NCBI RefSeq assembly: GCF_023822005.2
Contig: NZ_CP098806.1
Location: forward strand, 3,348,001-3,412,000
Source of the DNA: Dyadobacter fanqingshengii
GTDB lineage: Bacteria; Bacteroidota; Bacteroidia; Cytophagales; Spirosomataceae
DNA length: 64,000 bases
Direction of reading: 5' to 3'
Positions 43,309 to 53,691 of the stretch are shown one piece after another. Positions within the stretch are counted from its first letter, which is position 1; every line of letters starts with the position of its first letter. A program made the translations under genes and the position numbers. Under the pieces are notes generated by a model. The model saw only the letters and a program-made list of their open reading frames with translations. It ran no database searches and was not told where the DNA came from.

Positions 43309-45687
43309 CTACTCACTCCGTAACGACTTAACCGGGTTCATAAGCGCTGCTTTGATGGCCTGGAAACTGACGGTCATTAGGGTAATAAGAATGGCGGTTA
43401 TGGCTGAGACGGCGAAGACTACCCAGCTTAGCTCGATGTGATATTCATATTTTTTCAGCCAGTCGCTGAGGAAATACAATGCGATAGGCGACGCGATGGC
43501 ACAGGAGACGATGACGAGATAGACGAATTCTTTTGAAAGCATTGCCCACATTTGCGCTACACTAGCTCCAAGCGCTTTCCGTATGCCGATTTCCTTCGTT
43601 CTTTGCTCTGCCGTATAAGCGGCCAGTCCGAATAGACCGAGGCAGGATATAAAAACCGCCAGCACTGCAAATACCCGCGCCAATTTGCCAATCCGCTCCT
43701 CTGCCCTGAATTTGGCTTCATATTCCTCATCCGCGAATTTAAATTCGAATGGTGAATCCGGATCGTGTTTTTTGAATATTGCTTCCAGTTTTTTCAGGGA
43801 TTTGTCCACCGGCGCGCCTGGCAACAGCTTAATGTTGATCAGGTTGGCCCACTCGTAATCCATCAGAAAAACAGTCGGCACTGCCGGCTCGTAAGGCGAT
43901 TGCATGACCATATCCTTAACAACGCCTACCACCTGTTTTGGCTTTCCATTGAAACGGATCGTTTTCCCGACAATGTCTTTTATTCCGGTGAGCTTTACAG
44001 CCGATTCATTCAAAACAAATGCAGCCGTGTCAGTTGAAAATTCTCTGGAAAAGTCGCGGCCGTCAATGATCTTCCAGCCTATTGTTTTACCAAAATCATG
44101 CGTAACAGCAATGGTGCCAAACAAGGGCATCGAACCCGGCTCCATTCCCTCCCACTCAAAACCAATCTGATTGGAATAAATGCCGGTTGTCGGACTGGAC
44201 GATTCACTCATTTCGAACACGGCGCCGGATTTCAGCAGATCATCGCGCAACGGATAATATTTTCCGTAGAGATTGGGGGAGATATTAATTTGCAAAAGGC
44301 CCTGCCGGTCGTAGCCAACGGGGCGGTTTTTGGCATGCTGAATTTGCTGAAAAACGATAATAGTCCCGATTATCAATGTGATAGAGACCGTAAACTGCAT
44401 CACAACCATCACTTTACGCGGCACAGCAGACCATTTCCCCACCTTAAATGTGCCTTTCAAAACCGAAAGCGGATTGAAAGATGACAGATAAAATGCTGGA
44501 TAACTACCTGATATCAAACCGGTAAACAGCGAGAAGGCAAAAAGCATCAACCAAAACTGAAAATATTGCCAGGGGAAACTCACCCGCTTGCCAGAAAGAT
44601 CGTTGAAAGCAGGCAGGGAAATCAAGACGATGAGAATCGCGAGAATCAATGCGAAGGAAACAACCAGAAATGATTCGCTCAGAAATTGAAAGATGAGCTG
44701 ACTCCGCAGCGAACCGATTGATTTCCTGATCCCGACTTCCTTAGCGCGTTTTTCAGACCGGGCAGTGCTGAGATTCATAAAGTTGATGCAAGCCAGCAAC
44801 AGCACAAAAATTCCGATAATGCTGAAAAGCCAAACGAACTGAATGCCGCCGCCTACATTTTTGCCATTCTTAAAATCAGAATACAAATGCCAGCGGCTCA
44901 TCGGATGCAGAAAATACTGAGGCTTATCGGTCTTTGAAAAAGCATGCGGCAATTCAACGTCCCGGATTTTTAAAGACACTTTTTCAATGTCCGCATGATC
45001 GGCAACTTGTGCATAAAATTGGAAAGAATGGTTTCCCCACTGCGTCTGCGCTTCTTTCACCCAATTCTCCGCAAGCAGGTAATCGTTCCATGTCAGCAAA
45101 AGATTCAGATCGTTAAACTCAGAATTGAAAGGTATGTCTTCATAAACACCAGTCACTTTCACATCTTTTTTAATGTCCAGTTTGAGTGTTTTATTCAAAG
45201 GATCCTCATTGCCGAAAAGGGCTTTTGCAACAGATTCTGAGATGACAACCGAACCCGGGTCCTTCAATGCTGTTTTTAAATCCCCTTTCAACATTTTCAG
45301 CGAAAGCATTTCCGGCATTGCTGGCTGTGCCCACATGCCTGCCTTATTAATTTTCTTATCCCCATTGGCCAGCAAATGGCCGAAATTCCATGACGCCATG
45401 GAGGTGTTCTTGAAATCAGCAGAATACTTATTAGCCATTTCTGCCACCGCCGGCAACGAAACCGCTCTTCCGCTGCCAGTTTGGCCATTGAATGTCTGGC
45501 TTATGTATGCTTGCGTGAGCCTATCGTAGTTTTTGTGATACTTATTAAAAGAAAGCTCGTCCCAAACCCACAGACCAATCAGCATCGCAACCGCAATCCC
45601 TACGGCCAGGCCGGCAATGTTAATGAAAGAATAAATTTTGTTTTTTAAGAGGTTCCGGAATGCGATTTTGAAATAATTCCTGATCAT
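43309..45687 (-). CDS. MacB/FtsX-type ABC permease 11
   Basis: 792 residues; first coupling region ACINFMNLSTARSEKRAKEVGIRKSIGS, second TKEIGIRKALGAS. It is the closest relative of permease 2 (17333-19750), sharing DELSFNK-HKNYDRL and PMSRWHLYSDFK. Both are the last gene of a block, 25 kb apart. It lies 25 bases after permease 12. Confidence 0.93.
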   Translation of the reverse strand: MIRNYFKIAFRNLLKNKIYSFINIAGLAVGIAVAMLIGLWVWDELSFNKYHKNYDRLTQAYISQTFNGQTGSGRAVSLPAVAEMANKYSADFKNTSMASWNFGHLLANGDKKINKAGMWAQPAMPEMLSLKMLKGDLKTALKDPGSVVISESVAKALFGNEDPLNKTLKLDIKKDVKVTGVYEDIPFNSEFNDLNLLLTWNDYLLAENWVKEAQTQWGNHSFQFYAQVADHADIEKVSLKIRDVELPHAFSKTDKPQYFLHPMSRWHLYSDFKNGKNVGGGIQFVWLFSIIGIFVLLLACINFMNLSTARSEKRAKEVGIRKSIGSLRSQLIFQFLSESFLVVSFALILAILIVLISLPAFNDLSGKRVSFPWQYFQFWLMLFAFSLFTGLISGSYPAFYLSSFNPLSVLKGTFKVGKWSAVPRKVMVVMQFTVSITLIIGTIIVFQQIQHAKNRPVGYDRQGLLQINISPNLYGKYYPLRDDLLKSGAVFEMSESSSPTTGIYSNQIGFEWEGMEPGSMPLFGTIAVTHDFGKTIGWKIIDGRDFSREFSTDTAAFVLNESAVKLTGIKDIVGKTIRFNGKPKQVVGVVKDMVMQSPYEPAVPTVFLMDYEWANLINIKLLPGAPVDKSLKKLEAIFKKHDPDSPFEFKFADEEYEAKFRAEERIGKLARVFAVLAVFISCLGLFGLAAYTAEQRTKEIGIRKALGASVAQMWAMLSKEFVYLVIVSCAIASPIALYFLSDWLKKYEYHIELSWVVFAVSAITAILITLMTVSFQAIKAALMNPVKSLRSE

Positions 45688-45712
45688 GGCTACGCAGTTT
45701 TTGGGTGAATGG

Positions 45713-48127
45713 TTACTCGCTCCTTAAAGATGTCACAGGATTCACTAAAGCTGCTTTGACACTCTGAAAACTTATGGTGATTAAAGCAATAATGATTGCT
45801 CCGATGCCTGCAAGCACATATAACCATGCACTAATTTCTACCTGATAAGTGAAATCCTGTAACCAGCCCTTCATCACATACCACGCGATGGGAGATGCAA
45901 TGACCAATGCGATCATGACCAATTTCACAAAATCCACTGAAAACAAACTGAAAATATTAAATGCGGATGCCCCTATGGCCTTCCGGATGCCCATTTCCTT
46001 CGTCCGCGACTCAGCCATGAAAGCGACAACCCCATACAGCCCGAGACAGCCGATGAAAATGGCAATAGCGGTCAGTATTTTGAAGAGATCAAATAGTTTG
46101 GATTCCTTTTCATAAAAGCTGTTGAGCGTTTCGTCGAGGAAGGTGTAGCTGAACAAGTAGTCGGGAAATGTTGCCGACCAGGCTTTTTCAATTCTTTCGA
46201 TCTGCTTTGGGTCCGCATTTTTGGTGAGCTTGATCCCTAATGTGCCGTAATTTCCGCGTTGTGTGGTGAGTACGCACGGGATAATTTCACGGTGCAGACT
46301 ATATGTATTGAAGTTTTTCACAACCCCAACAATAGGCAGCTTGTGCTCAGACCCACCGATGGTAAGCCGTTTGCCGATCGCGTCAGCCGGATTTTTGAAG
46401 CCCAGTTTTTTTACAAATGCTTCATTAACCACATATTCACGCATCGTGTCTGCTGGCAGATACATTCGACCGGCAACCATTTGCAATCCGTAAGTTCTTA
46501 TATAAGCAGTGTCCGCAGGACGCATAACGATCTCGTAATCGAGAAATTCAGCATCGTTTTCATATTTAAACCCGGTTTGCCAATTACTCCGCGACATAGG
46601 CGTAAATGCGCTGAAACTCATGGATTTTATGCCAGGCTCATTGACTAATTTGGCATACAAACCTTCCAGAACACCCGGATCCTGTGCCGGAATTTGCATA
46701 CTGATGATTTCGTCCTTTTGAAACCCAAGGTCAAGCGTACGGAAATATTTCATCTGACTGTAAGCGATCAATGTTCCAATGAGCACGATCTGGGAAATCG
46801 TGAATTGCAGAACGATCAGCCCGGAACGCAGGCTCGCCTGCCCTCTTCCCGATGTCCTCATTTTCCCTTTCAATGCAAGAATGGGCTGGTAACCCGACAC
46901 CACCATGGCAGGATAGAAACCAGCAAGAATGGTCGTAAGAACTGTCAGCACGGCCAGAAACGCCATTACGGAAATGTCCGTCACAAAAATGACCCCTTCT
47001 GATTTAATATTTAAAATGTTGGCGACACTGGGAAGCACAATTTGCGCCACAATCAATGCGAGAATAACAGATAAAACGGTGATCAGCGCAGTTTCTGAGA
47101 AATATTGCCTTAATAACTGCCCGCGTGTGCTGCCCAGCACTTTTCTTACGCCCACTTCCCTCGCGCGGCGGAGTGCTTGCGCGGTGGCGAGATTTATGAA
47201 ATTCACGCAAGCTGTAACCAAAATAAACATTCCAACCAGCACCATTGCCCAGATCATCCCTTTGCTGATCGTCCTGCCGGTATAGTTGGATGTTTTTGTA
47301 TCAAAATGAATGTCATTAACGGGTTGTAAAATGTATTCTTCAACCGCGGCATCCTTTGGTTCTCTGTATTTTTTGACAAAAGAAACAAGCTGTTGTTCCA
47401 TCTTCTCTTCGCTCATATTTTGAGGCAGCATCATGTACATTTGTCCGCCGCCGTATGAGCTTTGCCAGTCGTCCCAGTTCGTGAATGAGCCGTAGCCTTT
47501 CAGTGAAGCGAAAGAAAGCATTGTTGTAAAAGGAAAATTGGTGGTTGCCGGCGGGTCCTGGATAATGCCGGTAACTACAAAATTCATGTTGTTTTCAACC
47601 CTGATGGTCTTGCCCATTGGATCTGCATTCCCAAAGTATTTTTTTGCCTGACTTTCGGAAAGCACCACCGCGCCGGGATTATTAAGCGAGCTGGCAGCCG
47701 AGCCCTTCAACCATTTGTAATCGAATAGTTTAAAATATTGAGGATCGATAAACGAAACTGCATTGCTTTGTTCAAAATGCTTTTTGCGGTTCGGTCCTTC
47801 TCCGATTGTGATCAGCGCGCCGCGCATGGCATATGTGCATGAAATCTGGTTTCGTAATTCAGGAAAATCATTGCGCAACGCCGCCAGAGCCGGAAGCGGC
47901 ATCCCGGTATTAAAGCCTTTATCGACCTCTCCTTTTGTGTGTTTCAAAATCCGGAATACGCGGTCGACATTTTTATGTTGCTGATCAAAACTAAGCTCGT
48001 AGCGAACCGTAAAAAAGATCAGAAGACAACAGACCAGCCCCAAAGTAAGCCCGGTAATGTTGATCAAAGTGAAATTCCAGTTACGCCTCAAATTCCTGAA
48101 AGAAGTGATAAGATAATTTTTGATCAT
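45713..48127 (-). CDS. MacB/FtsX-type ABC permease 12
   Basis: 804 residues; first coupling region is ACVNFINLATAQALRRAREVGVRK, second SRTKEMGIRKAIGAS (M in place of the common I). The NLATAQ signature and NWQTGF in domain 2 pair it with permease 7 (29242-31674). It is third in its block, 50 bases after permease 13, the widest spacing in that block. Confidence 0.93.
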   Translation of the reverse strand: MIKNYLITSFRNLRRNWNFTLINITGLTLGLVCCLLIFFTVRYELSFDQQHKNVDRVFRILKHTKGEVDKGFNTGMPLPALAALRNDFPELRNQISCTYAMRGALITIGEGPNRKKHFEQSNAVSFIDPQYFKLFDYKWLKGSAASSLNNPGAVVLSESQAKKYFGNADPMGKTIRVENNMNFVVTGIIQDPPATTNFPFTTMLSFASLKGYGSFTNWDDWQSSYGGGQMYMMLPQNMSEEKMEQQLVSFVKKYREPKDAAVEEYILQPVNDIHFDTKTSNYTGRTISKGMIWAMVLVGMFILVTACVNFINLATAQALRRAREVGVRKVLGSTRGQLLRQYFSETALITVLSVILALIVAQIVLPSVANILNIKSEGVIFVTDISVMAFLAVLTVLTTILAGFYPAMVVSGYQPILALKGKMRTSGRGQASLRSGLIVLQFTISQIVLIGTLIAYSQMKYFRTLDLGFQKDEIISMQIPAQDPGVLEGLYAKLVNEPGIKSMSFSAFTPMSRSNWQTGFKYENDAEFLDYEIVMRPADTAYIRTYGLQMVAGRMYLPADTMREYVVNEAFVKKLGFKNPADAIGKRLTIGGSEHKLPIVGVVKNFNTYSLHREIIPCVLTTQRGNYGTLGIKLTKNADPKQIERIEKAWSATFPDYLFSYTFLDETLNSFYEKESKLFDLFKILTAIAIFIGCLGLYGVVAFMAESRTKEMGIRKAIGASAFNIFSLFSVDFVKLVMIALVIASPIAWYVMKGWLQDFTYQVEISAWLYVLAGIGAIIIALITISFQSVKAALVNPVTSLRSE

Positions 48128-48177
48128 GGTTGTTTAATGCTTTTCAATGGGAGAATGTTTGTAATCTTTCGTCTTAC

Positions 48178-50598
48178 TCACTCACTCTTCAGCGAATTTA
48201 CCGGGTTCATCAATGCGGCTTTAATGCTTTGAAATCCAACGGTTACCAAGGCGACCAGGATGGCGCTGAGGCCGACCAGGATGAAGATCAATGGGTTGAT
48301 TTCGATGCGATAGGCGTAGTTGTCGAGCCATTTCTGCATAAGAAACCACGATAGGGGTGTGGCAATGACGATTGCGATCAGCACGAGTTTTACAAAATCT
48401 TTGGACAATACAAACACCAGACTGGCAATGCTGACACCCAGAACTTTGCGAACGCCAATCTCCTTGGTCCGCTGCTCCATCACGATCAATGCGACGGCAA
48501 ATAACCCCAGACATGACAGGATGATCGCAATCCCGGATGCGAGACTGAAAACTTTGGACAAATGCCCTTCTTCCCTGTACCAGGAATTGGTGTTTTCGTC
48601 CACAAATGTTCCCGTGAACTCCGTTTCGGGTGCTACTTCTTTCCAAACGCTTTTCAACTTGTCCATAGCAATCCGAAGACTTTGCGGAGTAACCCTGACA
48701 AAAACATAATTAACTGATCCCGAGCCGCCTAAATGCATGGTAATCGGCTTCTTCTCATTTTTGGAAGAATACAGGTGAAAGTCTGGAACCATGCCAATGA
48801 TCTGGTATTTAACGCCGGCCGTATCCGTTTGAAAATACTTTCCTACCGGATCTTTTTCCTGGATCATTTTGGCCATGCTTTCGGTAATAATCACCCTGTC
48901 GAGTGAGTCACTGGGAAAAGCCGGATTGAACTCCCGACCAGCCAGCAATTTGATATTCAATGCTTTGAGATAATCATAATCGATAGAAAGCCAGTCTGTG
49001 CTGATATCCTTCTCCTTATAGGTAAATCCGATCACACTCCGGGAAGTGCTTCTGTCCATTCCAACACCCAGATTAACGGCACTGCCACTGATTGCGAGCA
49101 CATTAGGATCGCCTTCGAGCTCGTTGCGCAGTCTCTGCAACACTTTGTTACCATTGATCTTGTTACCAACAGGAATGCTGATGACCTGCTCTTTTTCAAA
49201 TCCCAAAGGTTGTGTCCGCAAATGATTAACCTGCTGAACTGCGATAATTGTGCTGCATATCAATAAGCTTGACAACGTGAACTGCGCGATAATGAGCGAG
49301 TTGCGCAGCACACCCGGCTTCTTCAATGTCACTTTTCCTTTCAGCACTTCCACTGCATTAAACTTGGACATTTGCCACGCCGGGTAACCGCCTGCGATCA
49401 ATGTTACCAGGATAAAAAGCCCCAGCAGCAACGCAATCTTGTCCGGTTCAAACATATAATCCAGACTAAGTTTGCTTTGAAAAGTAGCATTAAAGCTTGG
49501 CAGCAATAATACGGCAAGTATAACGCCTGTCAGAAATCCAAAAAAGCAGATTACTGCGGCTTCACCCCAGATCTGAAAAAACAGCTGTTTTTTCAACGCA
49601 CCCAGCGACTTGCGGACGCCTACTTCCCTGGCGCGGATAAAGGATCTGGCAACATTGAGATTAATAAAATTAATACAAGCGATCAGCAGGATAAAAAAGC
49701 CGATTCCCATCAGGGCATAAATAAGCGCGATTGGTGCTGCGCCGCCACCTGAAACCTTGGAATTGAAATGCAGATTTGCCATATTTTCAATCCTGATGGC
49801 GAAAATATCTCCTCGTTCGTCGGGCTTTGCGCCCTTCCTTTTTAATGTGGTAATGCTTTCAGCAAAGTATTTCTGTGCAAATGGTTTCAGCCTTTTTTCG
49901 AAAGCAACCCGATCAGCATTTTTGGTTAATTTCAAATAAACCCGGTGTGAATATGCATCCCACTGCTCCTTGGATTGCTGATATCCGCCAGCGTTTTCGG
50001 TTCTTACAAATGCATCGTATTTGATAGACGAGTTCTCAGGAAAGTCTTTCAGCACACCCGTAACCACGTATTCTTTGCGATTGACATCCAGGCCAACTTG
50101 CAAAGACTTGCCCATCGGATCCTCTTTCCCGAATATAGCCTTCGCCATATTTTCACTGATAATGATGCTGCTGAGGTCTTGAAGCGCGGTTGCGGCGGTG
50201 CCTTTTACAAGCGGGAAAGTAAATATTTTAAGAAAATCAGGATCGGTGAACATGACCTGCTTATCGAAATATTTCCCTTTGTATTCCAGAACATCACTGC
50301 CATTCACCACCCTGGCAATGCTCTCTATCTCAGGAAATTCCGCTTTTAAAGCAGGTGTTATAGGAAAGGGCATTGAACCGGAAGCCTGCGCGTTTTCCGG
50401 GTCATTGGAAAAGAAATAAGTTTGATAAATGCGCTCTTTATCTTTATGAAAATCATCAAACGACATCTGAAAGTAGGCCGTCAGAAACAAAAATGCGCTG
50501 ATGCAGAATGCAACGGACAAACCTGTGATATTGATCACAGCATAACCCTTACTCTTCCAAAGGTTACGAAATGCGATTTTGAGATAGTTTTTAAACAT
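48178..50598 (-). CDS. MacB/FtsX-type ABC permease 13
   Basis: 806 residues. It departs most from the others in the first half: ACINFINLNVARSFIRAREVGVRKSLGALKKQL, and an N-terminal INITGLSVAFCISAFLFLTAYFQMSF. The second coupling motif is MEQRTKEIGVRKVLGVS, and the end reads NPVNSLKSE. It is second in its block, 24 bases after permease 14. No partner subgroup in the window. Confidence 0.92.
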   Translation of the reverse strand: MFKNYLKIAFRNLWKSKGYAVINITGLSVAFCISAFLFLTAYFQMSFDDFHKDKERIYQTYFFSNDPENAQASGSMPFPITPALKAEFPEIESIARVVNGSDVLEYKGKYFDKQVMFTDPDFLKIFTFPLVKGTAATALQDLSSIIISENMAKAIFGKEDPMGKSLQVGLDVNRKEYVVTGVLKDFPENSSIKYDAFVRTENAGGYQQSKEQWDAYSHRVYLKLTKNADRVAFEKRLKPFAQKYFAESITTLKRKGAKPDERGDIFAIRIENMANLHFNSKVSGGGAAPIALIYALMGIGFFILLIACINFINLNVARSFIRAREVGVRKSLGALKKQLFFQIWGEAAVICFFGFLTGVILAVLLLPSFNATFQSKLSLDYMFEPDKIALLLGLFILVTLIAGGYPAWQMSKFNAVEVLKGKVTLKKPGVLRNSLIIAQFTLSSLLICSTIIAVQQVNHLRTQPLGFEKEQVISIPVGNKINGNKVLQRLRNELEGDPNVLAISGSAVNLGVGMDRSTSRSVIGFTYKEKDISTDWLSIDYDYLKALNIKLLAGREFNPAFPSDSLDRVIITESMAKMIQEKDPVGKYFQTDTAGVKYQIIGMVPDFHLYSSKNEKKPITMHLGGSGSVNYVFVRVTPQSLRIAMDKLKSVWKEVAPETEFTGTFVDENTNSWYREEGHLSKVFSLASGIAIILSCLGLFAVALIVMEQRTKEIGVRKVLGVSIASLVFVLSKDFVKLVLIAIVIATPLSWFLMQKWLDNYAYRIEINPLIFILVGLSAILVALVTVGFQSIKAALMNPVNSLKSE

Positions 50599-50622
50599 CA
50601 GAATTTTTGCTAATCGTTGTTT

Positions 50623-53079
50623 CTATTCGCTCTTCAAAGATTTTACCGGATTTGTAAGCGCCGCTTTAATCGCCTGCGTGCTAACCGTGATCATGGCAAT
50701 AATGACCGCCAAGGCGCCTGCCACAACAAACATCCACCACTGAATGCTGATCTTGTAGGCGAAATCCTGCAACCATTGGTTCATGACATACCATGTAAGC
50801 GGTGTTGCTATCAGCATGGAAATGAGAACCAGTTTGATAAAATCACCTGAAAGCAACCCTACAATGCTGCCAATGGAAGCGCCCAAAACCTTTCTGACAC
50901 CAATTTCCTTGATCCGCTGCTGGGCCGCGAAAGCTGCCAGTCCAAACAAACCAAGGCAAGAAATAAGGATGGAAATAATGGTAAATGAATTCACGATCCG
51001 TGCCGTGCGGGCATCGGCAGCATAATTACTCTGAAAATCCTGATCCAGAAACGTGTAAGAAAATGGTTCACCAGGAACCAATGCCTTCCATTTTGACTCA
51101 ATAAAGGGCATAACCTGACTGACATTGTTCGTATTCACGTGGGCGATGATGTAATTGTGGTTTTCATTAGCGCTCAGGAAAAAAGCGTAAGGTTCGATGG
51201 CCTTGTGCAGATCCTGATAATGAAAATCCTTTACGACGCCGACAATTTCCAAAGAACCGATTCCATTTTCACCCATATCGAAGTCAAGATGCTGGCCAAC
51301 CGCCTTGTCCACGGGGATAGCAAATTTCCTTAGTGTTGCCTCGTTGACCACGATTTTGTGATTGGTATCTCCTGGAAAAGCTGCTGAGAACATCCGGCCG
51401 GCTGCCATTTTGAATCCCATTGTTTCCATAAAATCCGGCGCAACCCAGTTGGTTTTTATCATTCCATCCTCATTCACACTTTGTCCGGGCAGAAAAACTG
51501 ACATGTCGCTCGGGTTCAGAATGCCGGGATAATAGCTTGTTCCGGATGCCGCAGTGATCTGATTATTTTCCAGCATTTCATTACGGAGAGCAGTATACGC
51601 TTGCCTAGACTCCTCACTCCGGAATGGAATGACGATCTGCTGTTCCTTTGTAAAACCCAAGGGCTGCTCTTGCATGAATTTGATCTGACCCTGAATCACC
51701 ATGGTCGCCACAACCAGTCCGATGGATATCACAAACTGGAATACAACCAATCCCCTCCGCAATGCAGTCGCGGACACCGAATTGACAAATTTTCCCTTGA
51801 TAACATCCAGCGGATTGAAAACAGACAGATAAAAAGCGGGATAACTGCCCGCCAGTAAGCCGGTAATAAATGCTAATACGACAAATGACGCAATAATGAC
51901 AGGTTGGAAAAGCGCTGACAAGGACAATGCTTTATCCGCAAGCTGATTGAAAACAGGAAGGGATAAGACCACAAATATGGCCGCAATGATCAGTGCCAGA
52001 AATGCTAGCACCATCGATTCGCCTAAAAACTGGCCGATCAAGCCGCTCTTACCCGCGCCCATTACTTTCCTCATGCCCACTTCCGCAGCACGTTTGGCTG
52101 AGCGTGCGGTGGCGAGGTTCATGAAGTTGATGCACGCAATGAGCAGTGTAAATATGGCGATGGAGGCCAGCACATACAGGTAAGTTGTACTGGTTGTGCT
52201 TGTTACAATTTTATCGATCTTGTTGAAAAGGTGAATGTCTTTGACTGGAAGCAACGCCAGCTTTTTATCAAAACCCGCAATTTTAAGATCCTTGCGGGCA
52301 TATTTTTCAATAAATGAAGGAAGTTTCTGACCGAATTTCTCTGCACTTGTGCCTGGTTTCAAACGCAGATAATGGTAAAACATGTTGTTACTGGTAAAAT
52401 TCAGATCAGGCTTCCGCAAATAATCGCCCACCCAGCCCGCATGCAGCGAAACAAAATAGTTGGCATCAATGTGCGATTTATCACCCTGACTTTTAAACAC
52501 GCCCGTTACGCGAAAATTTTCGTTGTTACCGGTTTTACCGCCTATGCGGATCGTTTTGTCCAAAGCCGGACCGGCTCCGAAAAGCTTTTGCGCAACCGCT
52601 TCCGACAACACAACCGAGTGGGCGTCGTTCAATGAAGTTTTCGGATCTCCCTCTGCAAACTCATACGTGAACACATCAAAAAAAGTGGAATCCACATGAA
52701 TCCCCTTTGTTTCATAAAATGATTTTTCTCCTTGTCCGGGCTGGTTTACACGAAAAAGCGCCTTGTCTTCCAGGAAATTCTGCCAGAGCCTGGTTACCTG
52801 AACCACTTCCGGAAATTCCGATTTTACCGCTTGCGCGTATGGTGCCGGACCGCGCGGATTGTCCATTGTCTCTCCATTGGACTGGACATTCTCGCTGCGC
52901 AGCAAATAAAGGTCATTGATGTGTTCGTGTTGCTGATCAAAAGAAATCTCACTTTGAATGTACAGCAGCAGCAACATGCAGCACGTCATGCCCACGGACA
53001 GTCCAAACACATTAATGGCGGAAAAGAGCTTACTTTTAAGCACATTCCGCCAGGCAATTTTTAAATAATTTTTGATCAT
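50623..53079 (-). CDS. MacB/FtsX-type ABC permease 14
   Basis: 818 residues, the longest intact member. In its first coupling motif the usual Lys-Glu is Ala-Glu (RAAEVGMRKVMGAGKSGL). The second is normal (KEIGVRKVLGAS after AAQQRI). It pairs with permease 3 (VDSTFFDVFTYEF). It heads the block 14, 13, 12, 11, with the control region at 53179-53299. Confidence 0.93.
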   Translation of the reverse strand: MIKNYLKIAWRNVLKSKLFSAINVFGLSVGMTCCMLLLLYIQSEISFDQQHEHINDLYLLRSENVQSNGETMDNPRGPAPYAQAVKSEFPEVVQVTRLWQNFLEDKALFRVNQPGQGEKSFYETKGIHVDSTFFDVFTYEFAEGDPKTSLNDAHSVVLSEAVAQKLFGAGPALDKTIRIGGKTGNNENFRVTGVFKSQGDKSHIDANYFVSLHAGWVGDYLRKPDLNFTSNNMFYHYLRLKPGTSAEKFGQKLPSFIEKYARKDLKIAGFDKKLALLPVKDIHLFNKIDKIVTSTTSTTYLYVLASIAIFTLLIACINFMNLATARSAKRAAEVGMRKVMGAGKSGLIGQFLGESMVLAFLALIIAAIFVVLSLPVFNQLADKALSLSALFQPVIIASFVVLAFITGLLAGSYPAFYLSVFNPLDVIKGKFVNSVSATALRRGLVVFQFVISIGLVVATMVIQGQIKFMQEQPLGFTKEQQIVIPFRSEESRQAYTALRNEMLENNQITAASGTSYYPGILNPSDMSVFLPGQSVNEDGMIKTNWVAPDFMETMGFKMAAGRMFSAAFPGDTNHKIVVNEATLRKFAIPVDKAVGQHLDFDMGENGIGSLEIVGVVKDFHYQDLHKAIEPYAFFLSANENHNYIIAHVNTNNVSQVMPFIESKWKALVPGEPFSYTFLDQDFQSNYAADARTARIVNSFTIISILISCLGLFGLAAFAAQQRIKEIGVRKVLGASIGSIVGLLSGDFIKLVLISMLIATPLTWYVMNQWLQDFAYKISIQWWMFVVAGALAVIIAMITVSTQAIKAALTNPVKSLKSE

Positions 53080-53178
53080 GGCTAATCTTCCTTATTAATG
53101 TTGATATCCTTTTGATCCAGTGATATCAAATGGTTGAAGAGGATATTTTATTTTTCATAGCTAAATAGATATTCCTAC

Positions 53179-53197
53179 CTAATGAATAATTATACCA
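53179..53197 (-). promoter_or_regulatory. TGGTAT promoter-like element of permease 14
   Basis: Minus-strand TGGTATAATTATTCATTAG, a weaker match to the element at permeases 1 and 10, about 100 bases before the ATG and 77 bp (centres) from the dyad at 53264-53279. Confidence 0.35.
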
Positions 53198-53256
53198 AGG
53201 TCATTATACGGACATCAAACAGCTGACTATCAGTAATTTAAATCCATTTTAAAACA

Positions 53257-53299
53257 ACAAAAGTGTCCGGTTTCGGACACTTTTGTTCGGTATTGGACT
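53257..53299 (-). promoter_or_regulatory. Paired dyad sites upstream of permease 14
   Basis: Site 1 TGTCCGGTTTCGGACA (53264-53279) is extended by AACAAAAG/CTTTTGTT into a hairpin. Site 2 is TGTTCGGTATTGGACT (53284-53299), start-to-start 20 bp. It also sits after the stop of the DUF5615 gene, so a terminator role is possible too. Confidence 0.68.
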
Positions 53300-53322
53300 G
53301 GTTTTTGTGTTTAAATAATAAT

Positions 53323-53691
53323 TCAGGACCGAAGCGGAAGAATTCGAACTTTTGCTTTCTGTTCAAGTAGGGTTACCAAGCTCCCTTCTTCCAAATAAAC
53401 AGCATATTGAGCGAGACATGTAACAACTGTTTCTCCGATTAAGTGTGGCAATAAACTTTGGCTTCTGATCTGAAAAACGCTGGGAGCGGAAGCATTCGTA
53501 GCGGCTAATATGGATCCGAAATCCAGGTCATTTGTAAAAACAATGTAATTATTCAGCCGCGCATATTCAAAGATGATTGCGTCCTGGTCTATCGCTTTCC
53601 CGACCGATGACCAGTGAACTGAATGAATATTCTTATCAGCAAAAAATCCGACCCATGAAGGCGACAAGTTCATGTCAATTAGTATCTTCAT
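53323..53691 (-). CDS. DUF5615 PIN-like toxin
   Basis: 122 residues of the Mut7-C/DUF5615 PIN-like family, beginning MKILIDMNLSPSW (catalytic Asp6) with FTNDLDFG near 70 supplying further acidic residues. Probable toxin RNase; family members are seen beside DUF433 antitoxins. Its ATG overlaps the DUF433 stop in an ATGA, so translation is coupled. The next gene downstream is permease 14, behind the dyad region. Confidence 0.85.
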   Translation of the reverse strand: MKILIDMNLSPSWVGFFADKNIHSVHWSSVGKAIDQDAIIFEYARLNNYIVFTNDLDFGSILAATNASAPSVFQIRSQSLLPHLIGETVVTCLAQYAVYLEEGSLVTLLEQKAKVRILPLRS

